64,000 bases of DNA from Petrosia ficiformis (GCA_947044365.1 OX345651.1:3417926-3481925); one strand, 5' to 3'. Positions 33,155-45,500 are shown, counted from the first letter of the stretch. Numbers and translations are program-made. Notes: generated by a model from the sequence alone, not told the origin.

Positions 33155-33643
33155 TTAATTGGAGATGTCCCACATACTTGGGACGGTTCCAATATCTATT
33201 AAAATTGAAAGTACCATTCGGGCATTAAAAACCCACAGACGGATTGACAACAGTTGGATTAAATTTCTAGTTGCTAGAGATAGGGGGATGCCATTGATCG
33301 ATGCCGCCTTTGAGGCAATTATTTTTAGTGTTCTCAGGCTATTAGGTGTCCAAATGCCAAAAGTCTCCACTATCAGGGGAAAAAATAAACCACCTGTGGC
33401 GGTTACATCCTTTTCATGTTTATCGTCCTTGTCTAATTCTCCTGCTTCGCCTGCTGCACCTGGGTGTTCTGATGCACGTGAGAGAAATTGTGACTGAAAT
33501 GAATTCCTCACACTGACGTCGAAATAACCTGGCTTGCCAAAACTGAAATCAGGATGAAACACATCGCCTGGAAGTTTATTGTTATTGGTACCACACCGTT
33601 GTTCCCTTAACGCACCCTTGGGTATTTTTATTTCATTAATTAT
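33155..33643 (-). pseudogene. Retroelement-associated nuclease-like domain, 5'-truncated fragment
   Basis: An open frame of about 162 codons on the reverse strand. It includes a GKPGYFDVSVRN stretch, an Ala/Glu/Lys/Asp-rich helix, PLIVETFGIW, and a C-terminal NARMVLS helix. From general knowledge this resembles the C-terminal domain of reverse-transcriptase-bearing elements in sponges and corals, where Asp and Glu residues suggest a restriction-enzyme-like nuclease fold. No reverse transcriptase lies upstream: the frame begins after a TGA. It is a fragment of a mobile element, with family confidence moderate. Confidence 0.5.
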
Positions 33644-33785
33644 TCATAACCAACATATTTCTTAACCACATCACATTGTATATTATCACAATGTCTACTT
33701 TAAGTTAGAATAGTGTGAAGCCACAGCCACCTGTAATCTCAACAGTACTGTATAATTTTTTTTAAAAAGGGTACAGATGACGTTT

Positions 33786-34326
33786 TTAGCATTCAAGAAG
33801 GGTACTTTTCTTTTCAAGGGTTCTGTACCTTTCAAAAACAGCCTGCCAAATGCAAACTGAACTACAAAGTGTTAAGGTCTACTCGGTATGGTAATTTCGC
33901 AAGTTCATGCATACATAACACGCATACACAACAAACATACATGTACACAACACACCTCAGTATCTTTATTATTGCTAACAATAGGCATGTCCTTATTCTT
34001 CACTTGTATTAAACCAGATGGAAGAGAGGATGGCTTTACCCTTTCTTGGACTTTAGAATTTGATGAATAGTTTTTAATGATAGCTCTATTTGTTACTTTT
34101 AACTCTTCAACACAATAATCTACTGACTGCCATAAACACTCCACTCCTAATGAAACTGCATTAATCAAATATGATCGATCTATAAGTAGAATGGCACAAA
34201 GCATAGATTTAACAACACACCTGCAAAAAATGGAAAAATTATAAATTCCATGGTTTCCTCGGTTACTATCAGAGCTGTAGGTGGACACACGTTATCTGAT
34301 TCTAGTTGAGTGAAGTGCCCCATTAC
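33786..34326 (-). CDS. Unrecognised gene, last three exons (5' part unresolved)
   Basis: Three exons join in frame on the reverse strand: 34221-34326, 33956-34179 and 33786-33842, with the TAA at 33786-33788. The first intron is only 41 nt (GTGTGT...TTATAG) and the second is 113 nt. They encode about 128 residues: an Ile/Phe-rich stretch TMEFIIFPFFADRSYL, a helix with VECLWQSVDYCVEELK, a polar linker, and AVFERYRTLEKKSTLLEC at the end. The hydrophobic part faintly resembles the end of a GRAM/PH-like domain, which is a guess. Exons upstream of 34326 must exist; a 19-nt candidate lies at about 34731-34749 but the phases do not link directly. Confidence 0.5.
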
Positions 34327-34882
34327 CTGCATAGACAGAAATAAAAAAGTTCATACTCTGGACTCCTTATATGTTTCTTAAAAGAACCATCAGATAGTAA
34401 TTGCTTAGTCATCATTTTCCTATTTTATCTAAAGTGTCAAAACAACTACTTAGTAATTTTGTATCAAATCATAACCACCAGCTTTTATAAATTATGTATT
34501 CATATTTTCATTTTATAGCAGTTATTCTTAATTTCTTGTAAACACATAAAGTTTGATGCACCCACCAATAATCAGATTGGTAATCGGTATCAGTCATTAT
34601 CAGTCCATTATTTGTTATCCATTATATTTTAGAATATGGAGCTTATCAAGTGTTGTGGACATAAAAAGAACAGAGAGTGGTTGTAGTCATGTATTTGATG
34701 TGTCAATGTATGTAATTCAATTACTACCATAGATTGGGAATTTTTCCTGAAAGGGCAGGTTCAAGTACACCCACATGCAAGATAGAGGTGAAAATGTAGA
34801 CAGTGACTGCGCTAAAACAAGCATTGAGTTATAAGTTGATACATGATTTTCTTTTAATGATCAACGCTGAAGTAAATGAGCG

Positions 34883-35692
34883 ATGTCGGGACAGGACCCT
34901 CGCCTACATGGCAAAGTAATACACAGCACTACAATTTTTTTTTCAAAATATCATAAAGTTTGTGTATGAAACAAACAATACTTTTGTTACTTGGAATACA
35001 CGTGAGTATGAAAAACATTTATGGGCATTAAATAACTTTATATCCTAAAAGACAAAATAAGAATATCAATGAAAGACATCATTATTAGTTATAAAAATTA
35101 TTATAATTATACCAAAGCTAAAATTTAATAATTTAAAAGTATATAATTATATATACGATACAAAATTTGCACTACATATACAATGTTATTATCTATCCTT
35201 GAAGAAACGTTACTCAATTGAAGTACGTATTGTGCGGCAAATCCCAACAAGCGCAGTGATGACATACTGACAATCCAAACTATCACCCAGTACTCTCTTT
35301 TTATCAAATTTGTAGTCTTACTATCTGTCATGGGTGGATATACTATAAGTCTCACTCGGCCAATGACGGTATCGCTAACATTTTAGTGATACATCTAACG
35401 CAGGAGACTAACATACTATATCATATCATCATAGCATTCCAAAACATACTATATATGATGACATCATATATTCTGTCCATCCATATCATTATCATGCCAG
35501 GTAAAACTTTACTTGAAGGTCAGCTGTGCCAGTTTTTGACTTTTCTTATTGGTGTTCTGACATCATTTGTTTCCTTTTTGTTTTTATGGGTGGGACTTGA
35601 AGACAGCAACCAAAGCAACCACTCCCACAGTGTCAGGTGTCGCTGTGTTGGGTCTGTTTGGAGTTTTGAAAATAGGTCAGGAGAAGAGGTAA
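34883..35692 (+). CDS. Candidate tiny single-pass membrane protein gene, DAPIT/ATP5MK-like?
   Basis: Three proposed exons, 34883-34915, 35501-35518 and 35603-35692, give a 46-residue protein beginning MSGQDPRLHGKVKLYLKT. It has one hydrophobic segment (TVSGVAVLGLFGVLKI) and a basic end, GQEKR. Size and layout recall DAPIT, a small subunit of the mitochondrial ATP synthase dimer, but similarity is weak. The 18-nt middle exon and the AAG acceptor of the second intron are unusual. That 84-nt intron is flanked by the 8-bp direct repeat ACTTGAAG. The 5' end lies in a locally GC-richer stretch. Confidence 0.3.
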
Positions 35693-36751
35693 ATTCACAA
35701 TAATAATAATATTTAGTACCTTGGGAAGAGACAAAGGGTATAATTTATATAATTAAATCATGTTATTTAATAAGCTCCCGCTGCTGTGCAATAGCTATGC
35801 TGAATGTTTAGTAGCCTGGCTGGAGAAACTTTACACAGCTCCAATAACCTAATATGAGACTTTGTTGTTTGGCATAATTTATTTATAATGTAGTTTATAC
35901 TATAATTGCTGCGTGTAATAATATCTTTATAAACCTGCCTGCAACAACAAAGTTCTGATAACGTAATATTATTGTTAGATATAACATGTTTCATTGATCT
36001 ATATTTGTGATATAAACCATAGATACACGAAACGAAGGGATTGGAAACGGAAGCCAGATTAGCTACAAGCTGTGTTATGGATGACGTCATTTTTCAAGAT
36101 GGCTTCGGGGGTAGTACGTTCAGCCATTGATAGGGTACTAGAGAAAGCTAGTTCTCGGTCATCGACCAGACTACACCATACACTACATGATGATCCAATG
36201 GATCCACCAAAACTCTAAAAAAAACTACCCACATTGATTCAGAAATGTTTTAAGGAATAAATGTGGAATACATGGTACAAAATAGACTGATAATTTACCT
36301 GTGCTTATAGTAGGCTAAATTTTACGTCAGTACGCACCAGAAAATAATTCAACACAGTCCTATCAACACAGCTACTGTTCTAAATGATGCCCAGAGCTGC
36401 AAAAGTTATATGCATACATACAGGAAGCATAATACGCCTAAACATCTAAGGCATACCGCCGTTTATATTGTACAACGGTATAAAGTATCACGTGATCTAG
36501 CTTCCATTTCCAATCCCTTCGTTTCGTGTATCTATGTATAGACCTGCCAACATGAAAGAAATATCACCCTCAAATGATATCTTTCCTCATAACAGGATTA
36601 TAGAACATAGAATTATAGACCTCTATATATAACATACATATATGTATATATTAATTTTATATATACATATAATTATGTATAATACTATATATTTATATAA
36701 TTATACATGTATGTATGTTTATTTAACAGGGTGCATGTTGTCTTCAGAGAT
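35693..36751. other. Intergenic region upstream of the FEM1-like gene
   Basis: Contains the inverted-repeat element 36018-36536 and otherwise AT-rich sequence. A TTTATTTAACAG acceptor-like site ends at 36729, just before the FEM1-like start codon, so an upstream 5' UTR exon is likely. Confidence 0.5.
36018..36536. mobile_element. 519-bp element with about 36-bp inverted ends carrying promoter-like sequence
   Basis: Left end CATAGATACACGAAACGAAG and its right-hand inverse differ at one position over about 36 bp. Inside the left end lie a CRE palindrome TGACGTCA (36082-36089), a YY1-like CAAGATGGC (36095-36103) and a 39-codon frame from ATG 36099 to TAA 36218. It looks like a non-autonomous DNA transposon that has captured a host promoter and first exon. 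Confidence 0.7.
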
Positions 36752-38824
36752 ATGGCAAATCAATATCGGTTCCAAGATGATGTTTATGACAATCTGTGTA
36801 ACTACTCTGCTGCAGGTAACCTACCATTGGTAATAGAAACAATAAAAAATATTTCTGACAAAGATCGTGAAATTTTTGGTACAATGACTTTCTTTCGTCC
36901 TCAACCAAAGAGCCAGAGAATGCCACATGTTACAATAGCTGGAATTGTTTCTCCAATCCACGAAGCAGCATTTTTTGGACACCTTGAAATAGTTCAATAC
37001 TATATCAATGAATTTGGTAATGTCATTGATATCAATCAAACAGCCAACATCAGAGTAGTAAAAAGGGGAATATCACAACACTTCCTACCATCAAATATCA
37101 CACTAGTGATGGCTGCATGCTGCAGTGGTGTATTGGAAATAGTAGAATTTCTAGTGGCAAATGGAGCACACCTTCATAAACAAACACGCGTTTGGGGTCC
37201 TCCGCTAACAATTGCTGCAAAATGGGGCCATATCTACATAATAAAATACCTTATTACTAATGGAGGATTAGTGAATGCCTCTTTCGATAGAAGGCATTAC
37301 AGTCCATTACAATTAGCTTGTGCATCATGTAAAGCTGGTAAAGATGTCGTTGAGTATCTATTAATGCAAGGTGCAGATGTATACCACAGATGTATTGAAG
37401 GGTATACAGCGATTCATTTTGCTGCAAATGCTGGGAGGCTTGATATTCTATTGCTGCTTATCGAAAATGGTATCATTCCTGTATTTAAACCAGCTTCATC
37501 TAATAGTGATTATGTGCCTTGCCCTTTATATCTGGCAGCTGCAGAAGGAAGGATGGATGTGGTTGAATTTTTAATTCAGCTTATGTATTGTCCAATGATA
37601 TGTAAGGGTGAAGCATACCTGCTTTTAGCAGTGATTCCCTTACTCAAATCTTCAAGTTGGGCTCACTTAGGTTTAGATGAAGAAATTGAAAGGTTTTGGT
37701 TACAGGGGTTAGCATATATTGAGGAGAGCTCAGAGAAGCCTATTTATCCTCCGTTAATTAAAGCTTATAATTTTCAGAAGGAGATAGCCACAAGGGATGA
37801 ATTATTGGCTTGTTACTCCGTAATGGAATTCAAAAAACGCGATATTTATTTTCAAGCATTTATGATTGCTGAGCGTTGCTTGGGCTCGGCATACATTAAT
37901 CCTGTAAACTCATCAAATAACCTATTGAAGTGGATTGGCAGGAGAGGCTATCACTTCATTGAAACTCCTTATTCAAATATAGTAGAGCAACTTTGGTTAC
38001 GTACTACTGATGCTTTTTTTAAACGAGCAAATGTGTTTCTAATGAATGCTAATTACAGGGGCAAAGACCACCTGCAGTTACCAACTGGTATATTATCCTT
38101 CTTGTCATTAGGCATACGTAAAATGATAGCACAACACTGTATTCCTGATTTTACTTTCTATATAAAGTTTACAATTAGGTCGTTAGAAGCATTTGATCAA
38201 CTATATCAGTTGATGAAAGATGAAGATGACATCAAAGTTGTTTTCAATGCTCAGAATTATCTTGGATTCTTTCCAGTTTGGTTGAATTACCTTTCTGATC
38301 AACCTGAAGAGATACCCATTGAATTCAATTCACTTGGAAATGAACTATTTTCCAAGTTTCTCTACCAGCCACCTGGTTCTACGCTTCTTCACCAGGCATG
38401 TCTAAACAATAGCACTGAGACATGGCTTTCTACAAAGGAATACTCACCAGATCTTGTGACGAGCATGATTACACATTTCTTATCATGGGGAGGAGAAAAT
38501 GCAATTGACTATTGTGATAAAGATGGCAAGAGACCACTTCACCTAGCAGTTGCTGGAACTAATGAAGAAATGAAGCAACTACTAGTGTCCTGTTTAATCT
38601 CTCATGGTGTACACATTGATGCAGTAGACAGAGATGGTTGTGCTGCTATAGATTATTGTAGTAAAGGCAGTATGGTCTATTCTCTTCTCCTATCCACTGG
38701 ACCTCTTCCTCTTTCTTGTCATACTGCAAGATCTATTGTACGCGAGAGATTACCATATGAGTGTATAGAACTACCTAAACATATAGTTCATTTTATACAA
38801 TTACATGACCCAAAAAGTATATAG
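36752..38824 (+). CDS. FEM1-like ankyrin-repeat substrate receptor of CUL2 ubiquitin ligase
   Basis: A single-exon frame of 690 codons starting MANQYRFQDD; I use this ATG because it follows a probable acceptor at 36729 and matches where FEM1 proteins begin. Residues about 66-280 hold six ankyrin repeats (for example SPLQLACASCKAG and TAIHFAANAGRLD). About 290-570 is helical, as in the TPR-like middle of FEM1. About 595-640 has two more ankyrin-like units. About 652-685 resembles the VHL-box (PLSCHTARSIV, RERLPY). By family it would bind Elongin B/C and CUL2 through the VHL-box and bring C-degron substrates to the ligase in cytoplasm or nucleus. The length fits FEM1A-C (about 620-670). Which paralogue it is cannot be decided here. 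ATTAAA at 38844 may be its polyadenylation signal. Confidence 0.85.
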   Translation: MANQYRFQDDVYDNLCNYSAAGNLPLVIETIKNISDKDREIFGTMTFFRPQPKSQRMPHVTIAGIVSPIHEAAFFGHLEIVQYYINEFGNVIDINQTANIRVVKRGISQHFLPSNITLVMAACCSGVLEIVEFLVANGAHLHKQTRVWGPPLTIAAKWGHIYIIKYLITNGGLVNASFDRRHYSPLQLACASCKAGKDVVEYLLMQGADVYHRCIEGYTAIHFAANAGRLDILLLLIENGIIPVFKPASSNSDYVPCPLYLAAAEGRMDVVEFLIQLMYCPMICKGEAYLLLAVIPLLKSSSWAHLGLDEEIERFWLQGLAYIEESSEKPIYPPLIKAYNFQKEIATRDELLACYSVMEFKKRDIYFQAFMIAERCLGSAYINPVNSSNNLLKWIGRRGYHFIETPYSNIVEQLWLRTTDAFFKRANVFLMNANYRGKDHLQLPTGILSFLSLGIRKMIAQHCIPDFTFYIKFTIRSLEAFDQLYQLMKDEDDIKVVFNAQNYLGFFPVWLNYLSDQPEEIPIEFNSLGNELFSKFLYQPPGSTLLHQACLNNSTETWLSTKEYSPDLVTSMITHFLSWGGENAIDYCDKDGKRPLHLAVAGTNEEMKQLLVSCLISHGVHIDAVDRDGCAAIDYCSKGSMVYSLLLSTGPLPLSCHTARSIVRERLPYECIELPKHIVHFIQLHDPKSI

Positions 38825-39541
38825 GAGGATGACTTATTGTTTTATTAAACCTCTACAATACATAAATTGCGACTTAGTTTGAAAGAACTTTTTATTTTGG
38901 TACAATAACAAATATAATTGCTGTAATAACTCACGCCCCTTTTAACGTATATGATTTCGTTCACCCTAAAAGTGCAAGTATAATCTGACTATCATTCTTT
39001 CATTTGTACTTGTGGATGTACAGTAGGTAGGTTTAATGAAGTAAATAATGGCTCACTATACTGAGGCCTTTCTCAACCCGGCCCCCTTCCACACTGACAC
39101 ACACACACGTTCAAAACATTGCCAACATCCTAGTCTTGAGCTAGGCCAGCCATTTCACGTGACTACCAACATCCCGTCAGTAATGTGAATTACCACATAT
39201 AACTATAATATTCAAATATCAGGTATGTAATTAACAAAATGAAAACCTTGTTATTACTACACATAATGGATTCGATCAATTATTATAAAATAATAATAAT
39301 ATATAATTATTATAATAATAAAAGTGAAATAGCACAATTAACTGATCAACATAATATATAAGGGTTGTACTTTCACCTAGGTTAATAACATAATTCATAT
39401 TATATGAAGGTTTTTACTGACAGATCCTGTCTTAGTAGCTACATCACGATGTGACTAAGGGAAGTAGAGAGATGGAATAGATACATATATATATATAATT
39501 ATATAAACTAGATTGATAGATAGATGATGTTGCTTTTACAA
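38825..39541. other. Intergenic region between convergent FEM1-like and eIF4E genes
   Basis: 717 bp of AT-rich sequence with a short CACACACACAC run near 39098 and ATATAT runs near 39486. No further gene is seen. The two genes end tail to tail here. Confidence 0.6.
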
Positions 39542-42500
39542 CTATAATTTTATGTCAGATGACAATTTGCAAGCCATAGATGGTACGTATACATCATTCT
39601 TCCTTTTTAATGATTTTGTGGGCTTCCTACATGGCAAGCATTCAAAGATACTAAGACAATAAGTATACAGTGAAACCCCTCTATTGAGGACACTCTGAAA
39701 TGAGGACACCCCTGTATTAAGGAAACTTACAAATGTCACAAACTGTGCTTTATAATATAAATTCACCCCATAAATGAGGACACCCCTGTAATCAGGACAC
39801 TTATATTTGTCCCAATGCTGTCTGCAATAGAGGGGTTCCACTGTATATTATACAGATAGATAGAAGATAGATAAATAGTTTACCTGGTACTGCATTGAAA
39901 ATTTTCCAAAAATGCATACCTGCAATTTCTCTTTATATATATGTCTAATAGAGAGAAAAGATATTAATATTAGAACCTTTAATTTAACAAAAAGGCTGTC
40001 AGTAGGTTACTTCGACAAAGAGTAATACAGCATTTATATGGCTAATGTATGTTTCTTTTGTTCATGCACTCCTGGTACAATCTACTCAAGATAATGATAT
40101 TCATAGATTTCTAGATGTAACCATACCATGACTCGAACTATGTGTATACTGGGAAAAAGGACTACAACGGCTATTCTAAATACCCTGTGCAGAACACTGG
40201 GAGTATAAAGAGTGTCTCACCCTATTCTTAATATACACACATGTGCAGTTAGACTACTCTGTGCAGAACACCGGAAGTGTTAACAGTACTATTCTTAATA
40301 TACACACATGTGCAGTTAGAATACAACCACTACACTGTGCAGAACACTGGAAGTGTTAACATTGGTTTCACCCTATTCTTAATATACACACATGTGCAGT
40401 TAGAATACAACCACTACTCTGTGCAGAACACTGGAAGTGTTAACAGTGTCTCACCCTATTCTTAATATATGTTCACTATTTCTAGCATTAGAAGTCCATA
40501 TAGATATTTTGTCACCCTTAAGACGACTTTGTACTACAGCTCCACAAACATCATCACTACTATCATCAAATACCTCTCCTACTAAACACATTAACTAAGA
40601 AAGAGGAAAAGGTGTCAGAGAAAGGAAGAAAATGAAGAAACAGAATAAAAGATAAATGAAGAAAACAAAGATATGTTGACAACTCATTACCGATTGTTCT
40701 AATGCATTAAGGGGTTTCATACGAATTCCAAATTCAGTCCCTACCCACCCTTCATTTCAGACTAACTTTACTTCAACATGCAACAACATCTCAGCTACAA
40801 GCCTTCTGGAGCTCCAGACGTAACCTCTGAGGGCGTCAAGTTCCCAGAAAACATAATCCCTACATTCCTCTTCAACATGCAACATCATCTCAGCTACAAG
40901 CCTTCTGGAGCTCCAGACGTAACCTCTGAGGGCGTCAAGTTCCCAGAAAACATAATCCCTACATTCCTCTTCAACATGCAACATCATCTCAGCTACAAGC
41001 CTTCTGGAGCTCCAGACGTAACCTCTGAGGGCATCAAGTTCCCAGAAAGCACATCCCTACATTCCTTGAGGTGCAATGCGTTTTGGATGATTCCCTCCCT
41101 ACCAAAAAAATCTTGTATGAAACCCAGCCAGGGATGCATGCATGCTTAAATCCCAAGTGTCAAGTGTTGTATATGCTCTAAATCATATTTTCAAATTCTG
41201 TTCATAATTATACACTCGTACATGTAATTTAATTTACAAATGTCATAATTATGCTTGTTATGGCCCGCAGGGCCATCCCTATGATTGCTTTCCCACAGGT
41301 TCGATGTATGTTTATATATATATATATATATTTTCTTGTGTCCACTTACGCGAGTATGCGTTGTATACGTAGTTAAGGAAGTTACATCATTCCCGGGGGC
41401 TTGGTCAATTAATGGGCGTGGCGCGTAAAAGAACGCACGATCATTGATCAAGCTCTACACAGCAGCAGAAAGAAATCTGTGTAGCTTATGTAGAAACTGG
41501 AACTAATAGCTAGCTATTCTGCCTGAAATATATTCCTAAAGTTCTACAAGGTCCTTTGAAAGGTCAGGAGAGTAGATAATCAAAATAATAAGCTGTTGTC
41601 TTTCATGCTTGATAAAGTCAGCCATGATTACCGAATGCTGGACACCACAAAGCAGTCATAGAGATATGTTTATCTTTACTTAAATTTGTAAAGCAATCAT
41701 AGGGATTTTTTTTTCTCTATATACACTTGTTTTAGTATGAATGACCATTTTTAGTTACTGTATGACTAGTTTCTCATGATTTTAGGCTTACCAAAAGAGT
41801 TTCAGTTTTAGTTACATTTGTAACTACATGTAACTGAAAGTGGCCAATTATTGGCCAATTTCCACATTAGTTGTTCTACAACTTAATTATAGTTTAGTTA
41901 CAAGTAAAAAAGTCACAATGCCTTACTAAAGATCGAGTTAACTAAAACACTAGACTATATGCATAGACTTACTGTTTCCATCCATACATAATCCATTGTG
42001 CCTTCTTTCCTTTCTCTCTTGTCTAAAGTCAGCAACCACCTGCCACCATCTTTATTAGTCTTGTCCTCCCACATTGGTTGGACTCCTTCCTGTTAAATGA
42101 GAAAAAAAGGTATAGAGTTAACACCAGATGTCCATAATCAAGGGTTGCATACAGACATTGCACCCTTGGATCTTCCAATCCACAGCAAGTCAACAACTCC
42201 CACATAGTGAATTAAGTTTAACACCTGCTATTACCGTATGCCGGAAAATATTTGCAATGGAATATTTTCGTGAAAGGCCTATTTTGGAGTATTTACGAAT
42301 TAAAATTTTCACAAATTACCACTGTTTTACCGCCCACTTTCAATTTTAGTAGATAGAAGCCCTGCCGAAACACGTGTATAATTTGTTTGCTCAACGTGCG
42401 AATGACACAAGAGTTCATTTGTGAAAGCTGTATGAGGGGTCACCATATCTACAAAGACATCTGGGTTCTGATACAATGAGGTCTGAAGTATTGACTTGCG

Positions 42501-45500
42501 TGCGAGAGGCTGGAAATGCTGATCACAATTCTGTAGCAATGATCAATTCCTCAATAACTGTTGTTGGCCATGAATCTTTTATCAATGGCAGAAGAAGGGA
42601 CACTTGAAGATAGTGCTCCGTGTGGGCTTGGAACAGCAGAATCTCGCTTGAAGTAATGATACAATGACGCCATAATAATCCACATGGCGTTTACTTGCTA
42701 CCACGCCCATATCTTTGCGATTTTTATTTTCGCGAGTAGTGTACAATTCGGGAAATCCACGAAAATATTCCACAGCGAACATTTCCTGACATACAGTATG
42801 ACAAAGTACACATTTCCTTTTGTTAACAATAATATCAGCTACAGCCTTCTGGGGCTATGAAACCATGATGACATATTTCTACAGATGGTTGAATCCCAAA
42901 GATAGTAGCTATACATTGCAAGAGGCCTTGTCAATTATAGGTCAGCGAGTGCATTAAAACTCAAATGATTATATCCAGTGGTGTGGAAACAGCCAGTTAT
43001 GCAGGACATTGTTGTGTCTAGTGAATTGAAACTGAACCGTAAGGGAGCAGGACAAGAGTGATAAAATAGTTTAAAATGTCTGGTAGGCAGCTCAATGTTT
43101 CCTCATTCCTGATTACATCAAAATGTACTTGGTACTTGTGAAGTATATGTATAAGGCATTGACCTTTGAGTTTACACACTATTCACTGTACTTCCATTGA
43201 CTACAGTGTACATTGTGAGTAAAGTACACTGTACTTTAAATCGTACAGTCTACTTCACTCGCAATGTACACAGTGATAGTGTGAAAACTTAATACTGTCA
43301 GGTACTGTACAAATGAACATTGTGAGTGAAGTACACTGTACTTCAAATGTACAGTACCTGATATTATTAAGTTTACATACTATCACTGTACTTCCATTGA
43401 CTACAGTGTACATTGTGAGTAAAGTACACTGTACTTTAAATCGTACAGTCTACTTCACTCGCAATGTACACAGTGATAGTGTGAAAACTTAATACTGTCA
43501 GGTACTGTACAAATGAACATTGTGAGTGAAGTACACTGTACTTCAAATGTACAGTACCTGATATTATTAAGTTTACATACTATCACTGTACTTCCATTGA
43601 CTACAGTGTACATTGTGAGTGAAGTACACTGTACTTTGAATGTACTACACAGTATTACACATTAGTACTATGCTATCACATACAAATGTAAAGGGAACTC
43701 AGTACACAGTAGTACTATAGTACTACTTAGAAGTACAGTTGACTATCACCTTATTAAAGTGTAGTAGTATGTAAACTTAATAGGGTCAGGTACTGTACAT
43801 GTACATGTACCTCATTTCAAATACACATCATATACATTATATGCTAAAGTCTGTTCACATTCATAATGACCTCAAATATTAGGATGTAATGACTTTAAAT
43901 GTATTACATGCAGTTATGCTATGAAAATATGTGAAAATGGTATTGGTAAAAAGATTGTTGGTCTTTCAAAAATTCCAAATTGAAGTTATGACCCTTTCCT
44001 GAGGTAATGTGAAATTAATGACTTTTACTATATAGTACTCTCACTTCACTGACTTTAACCATTACTGAAAGGTAAACTTAGTTAAGTTCCAAATTTGAAT
44101 GAAAATGTGTCACTTATTTTCTTCAACCAAGACATAAATTATCAGAAAAATTGTTATTCATGCTATTTACCTTGAATAACATATAGTCACATCCAACACC
44201 AATTTGAGTAGGAGGTTTAATGTGGTTATATACACTGTGTTGATGATAATTGTATATGTACATAATACACATTCTGTGTTAATGATATACATGTATATAT
44301 GTAACACATACTCTTTGAGATATACATGTACATATACATGTATGTAATACACATTCTGTTAATGATATACTATATACATGTATATATGTAACTCTGTGTT
44401 AATGATATACATGTACCTGTACATATGCATTACATATACTCTCTGTGTTAATGCTATACATGTGTACATAACACAAAGAGTATGTGTTACATATGTACTA
44501 CATATGCAACACATACTCTTTGTGTTAATGATATACCCGTTGATGTATGTAATACACATTCTATGTTCATGATATACTATATACATGTATATATGTAACT
44601 CTGTGTTAATAATATACATGTACATGTATACAGGCTCGAACGAAGCAATAAATTTATGCAAAGGTCACACTAATGACCACACCCAAAACCACACCCACAA
44701 TTGATGCATGCAGTATATTATTAATGTAAACCAATCTTCAGCTAGCCATTATAGAAAAGTACCAAAAGTACTAATACAATGATCAGAATTGGCAAAGCCA
44801 CTCTATCTCCAAAATGAGAAGCCAAGCACAGCAATAACAGCCAGACTAGCTATCTCTGAGTCTCTGTCCACTTCTAATCAGTAATATAGCATGCAGCTGT
44901 TTACACATTTACATGACATAATCAACAGTTTAGAATGTAAAATGTTAATCAGTAACACAAAATATTTTTCTAAACTTAGTTAAGAAACCCTTGCAACCTT
45001 TGCACTTCCTTGGGCCCTGGTATATATGTAATAATAATCAGTGTTAATAATATACATGTACATGTCTCATTTCCCTCAGGTGTCTGTCTTTCTTTCTTTC
45101 TTTCTTCTCTCTTTCTTTCTTTCCATCTCAAGTGTTACCATGTGTATATGTAATAATGTTCAGGGTTACATTACATGCATATATGTAATACCTTAAGCCT
45201 ACTATTAATTGCATCAACTAAATTTACCTATACGTGCAAAGGTCGTGCAAGACCAAATGTTTCCTATGCTATATCACTCCAAACATTTATGCATAATTAC
45301 TATGCGTTAGTGATAATAATATTGAAGCTACAGTACATATACAATGTATATTAGTCATCCAGAAACTGTAACAATATGATACATCTCTGCAGAAAACATC
45401 ATAATTCTAAAAATCAAATGTACTGTCTAACACTGGATTGAAATTTGACATATATTGCAAACTAAAAAAATTGAGAATGAAAATGGAATAAACTGAGAAT

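Noticed and set aside
33159..33497. Plus-strand frame of 112 codons
   Set aside because: Antisense shadow of the retroelement nuclease-like fragment.
35125..35390. Reverse-strand frame with a membrane-like stretch WVIVWIVSMSSLRLLGF
   Set aside because: No convincing splice partners or family match, and it lies in an intron of the candidate small gene.
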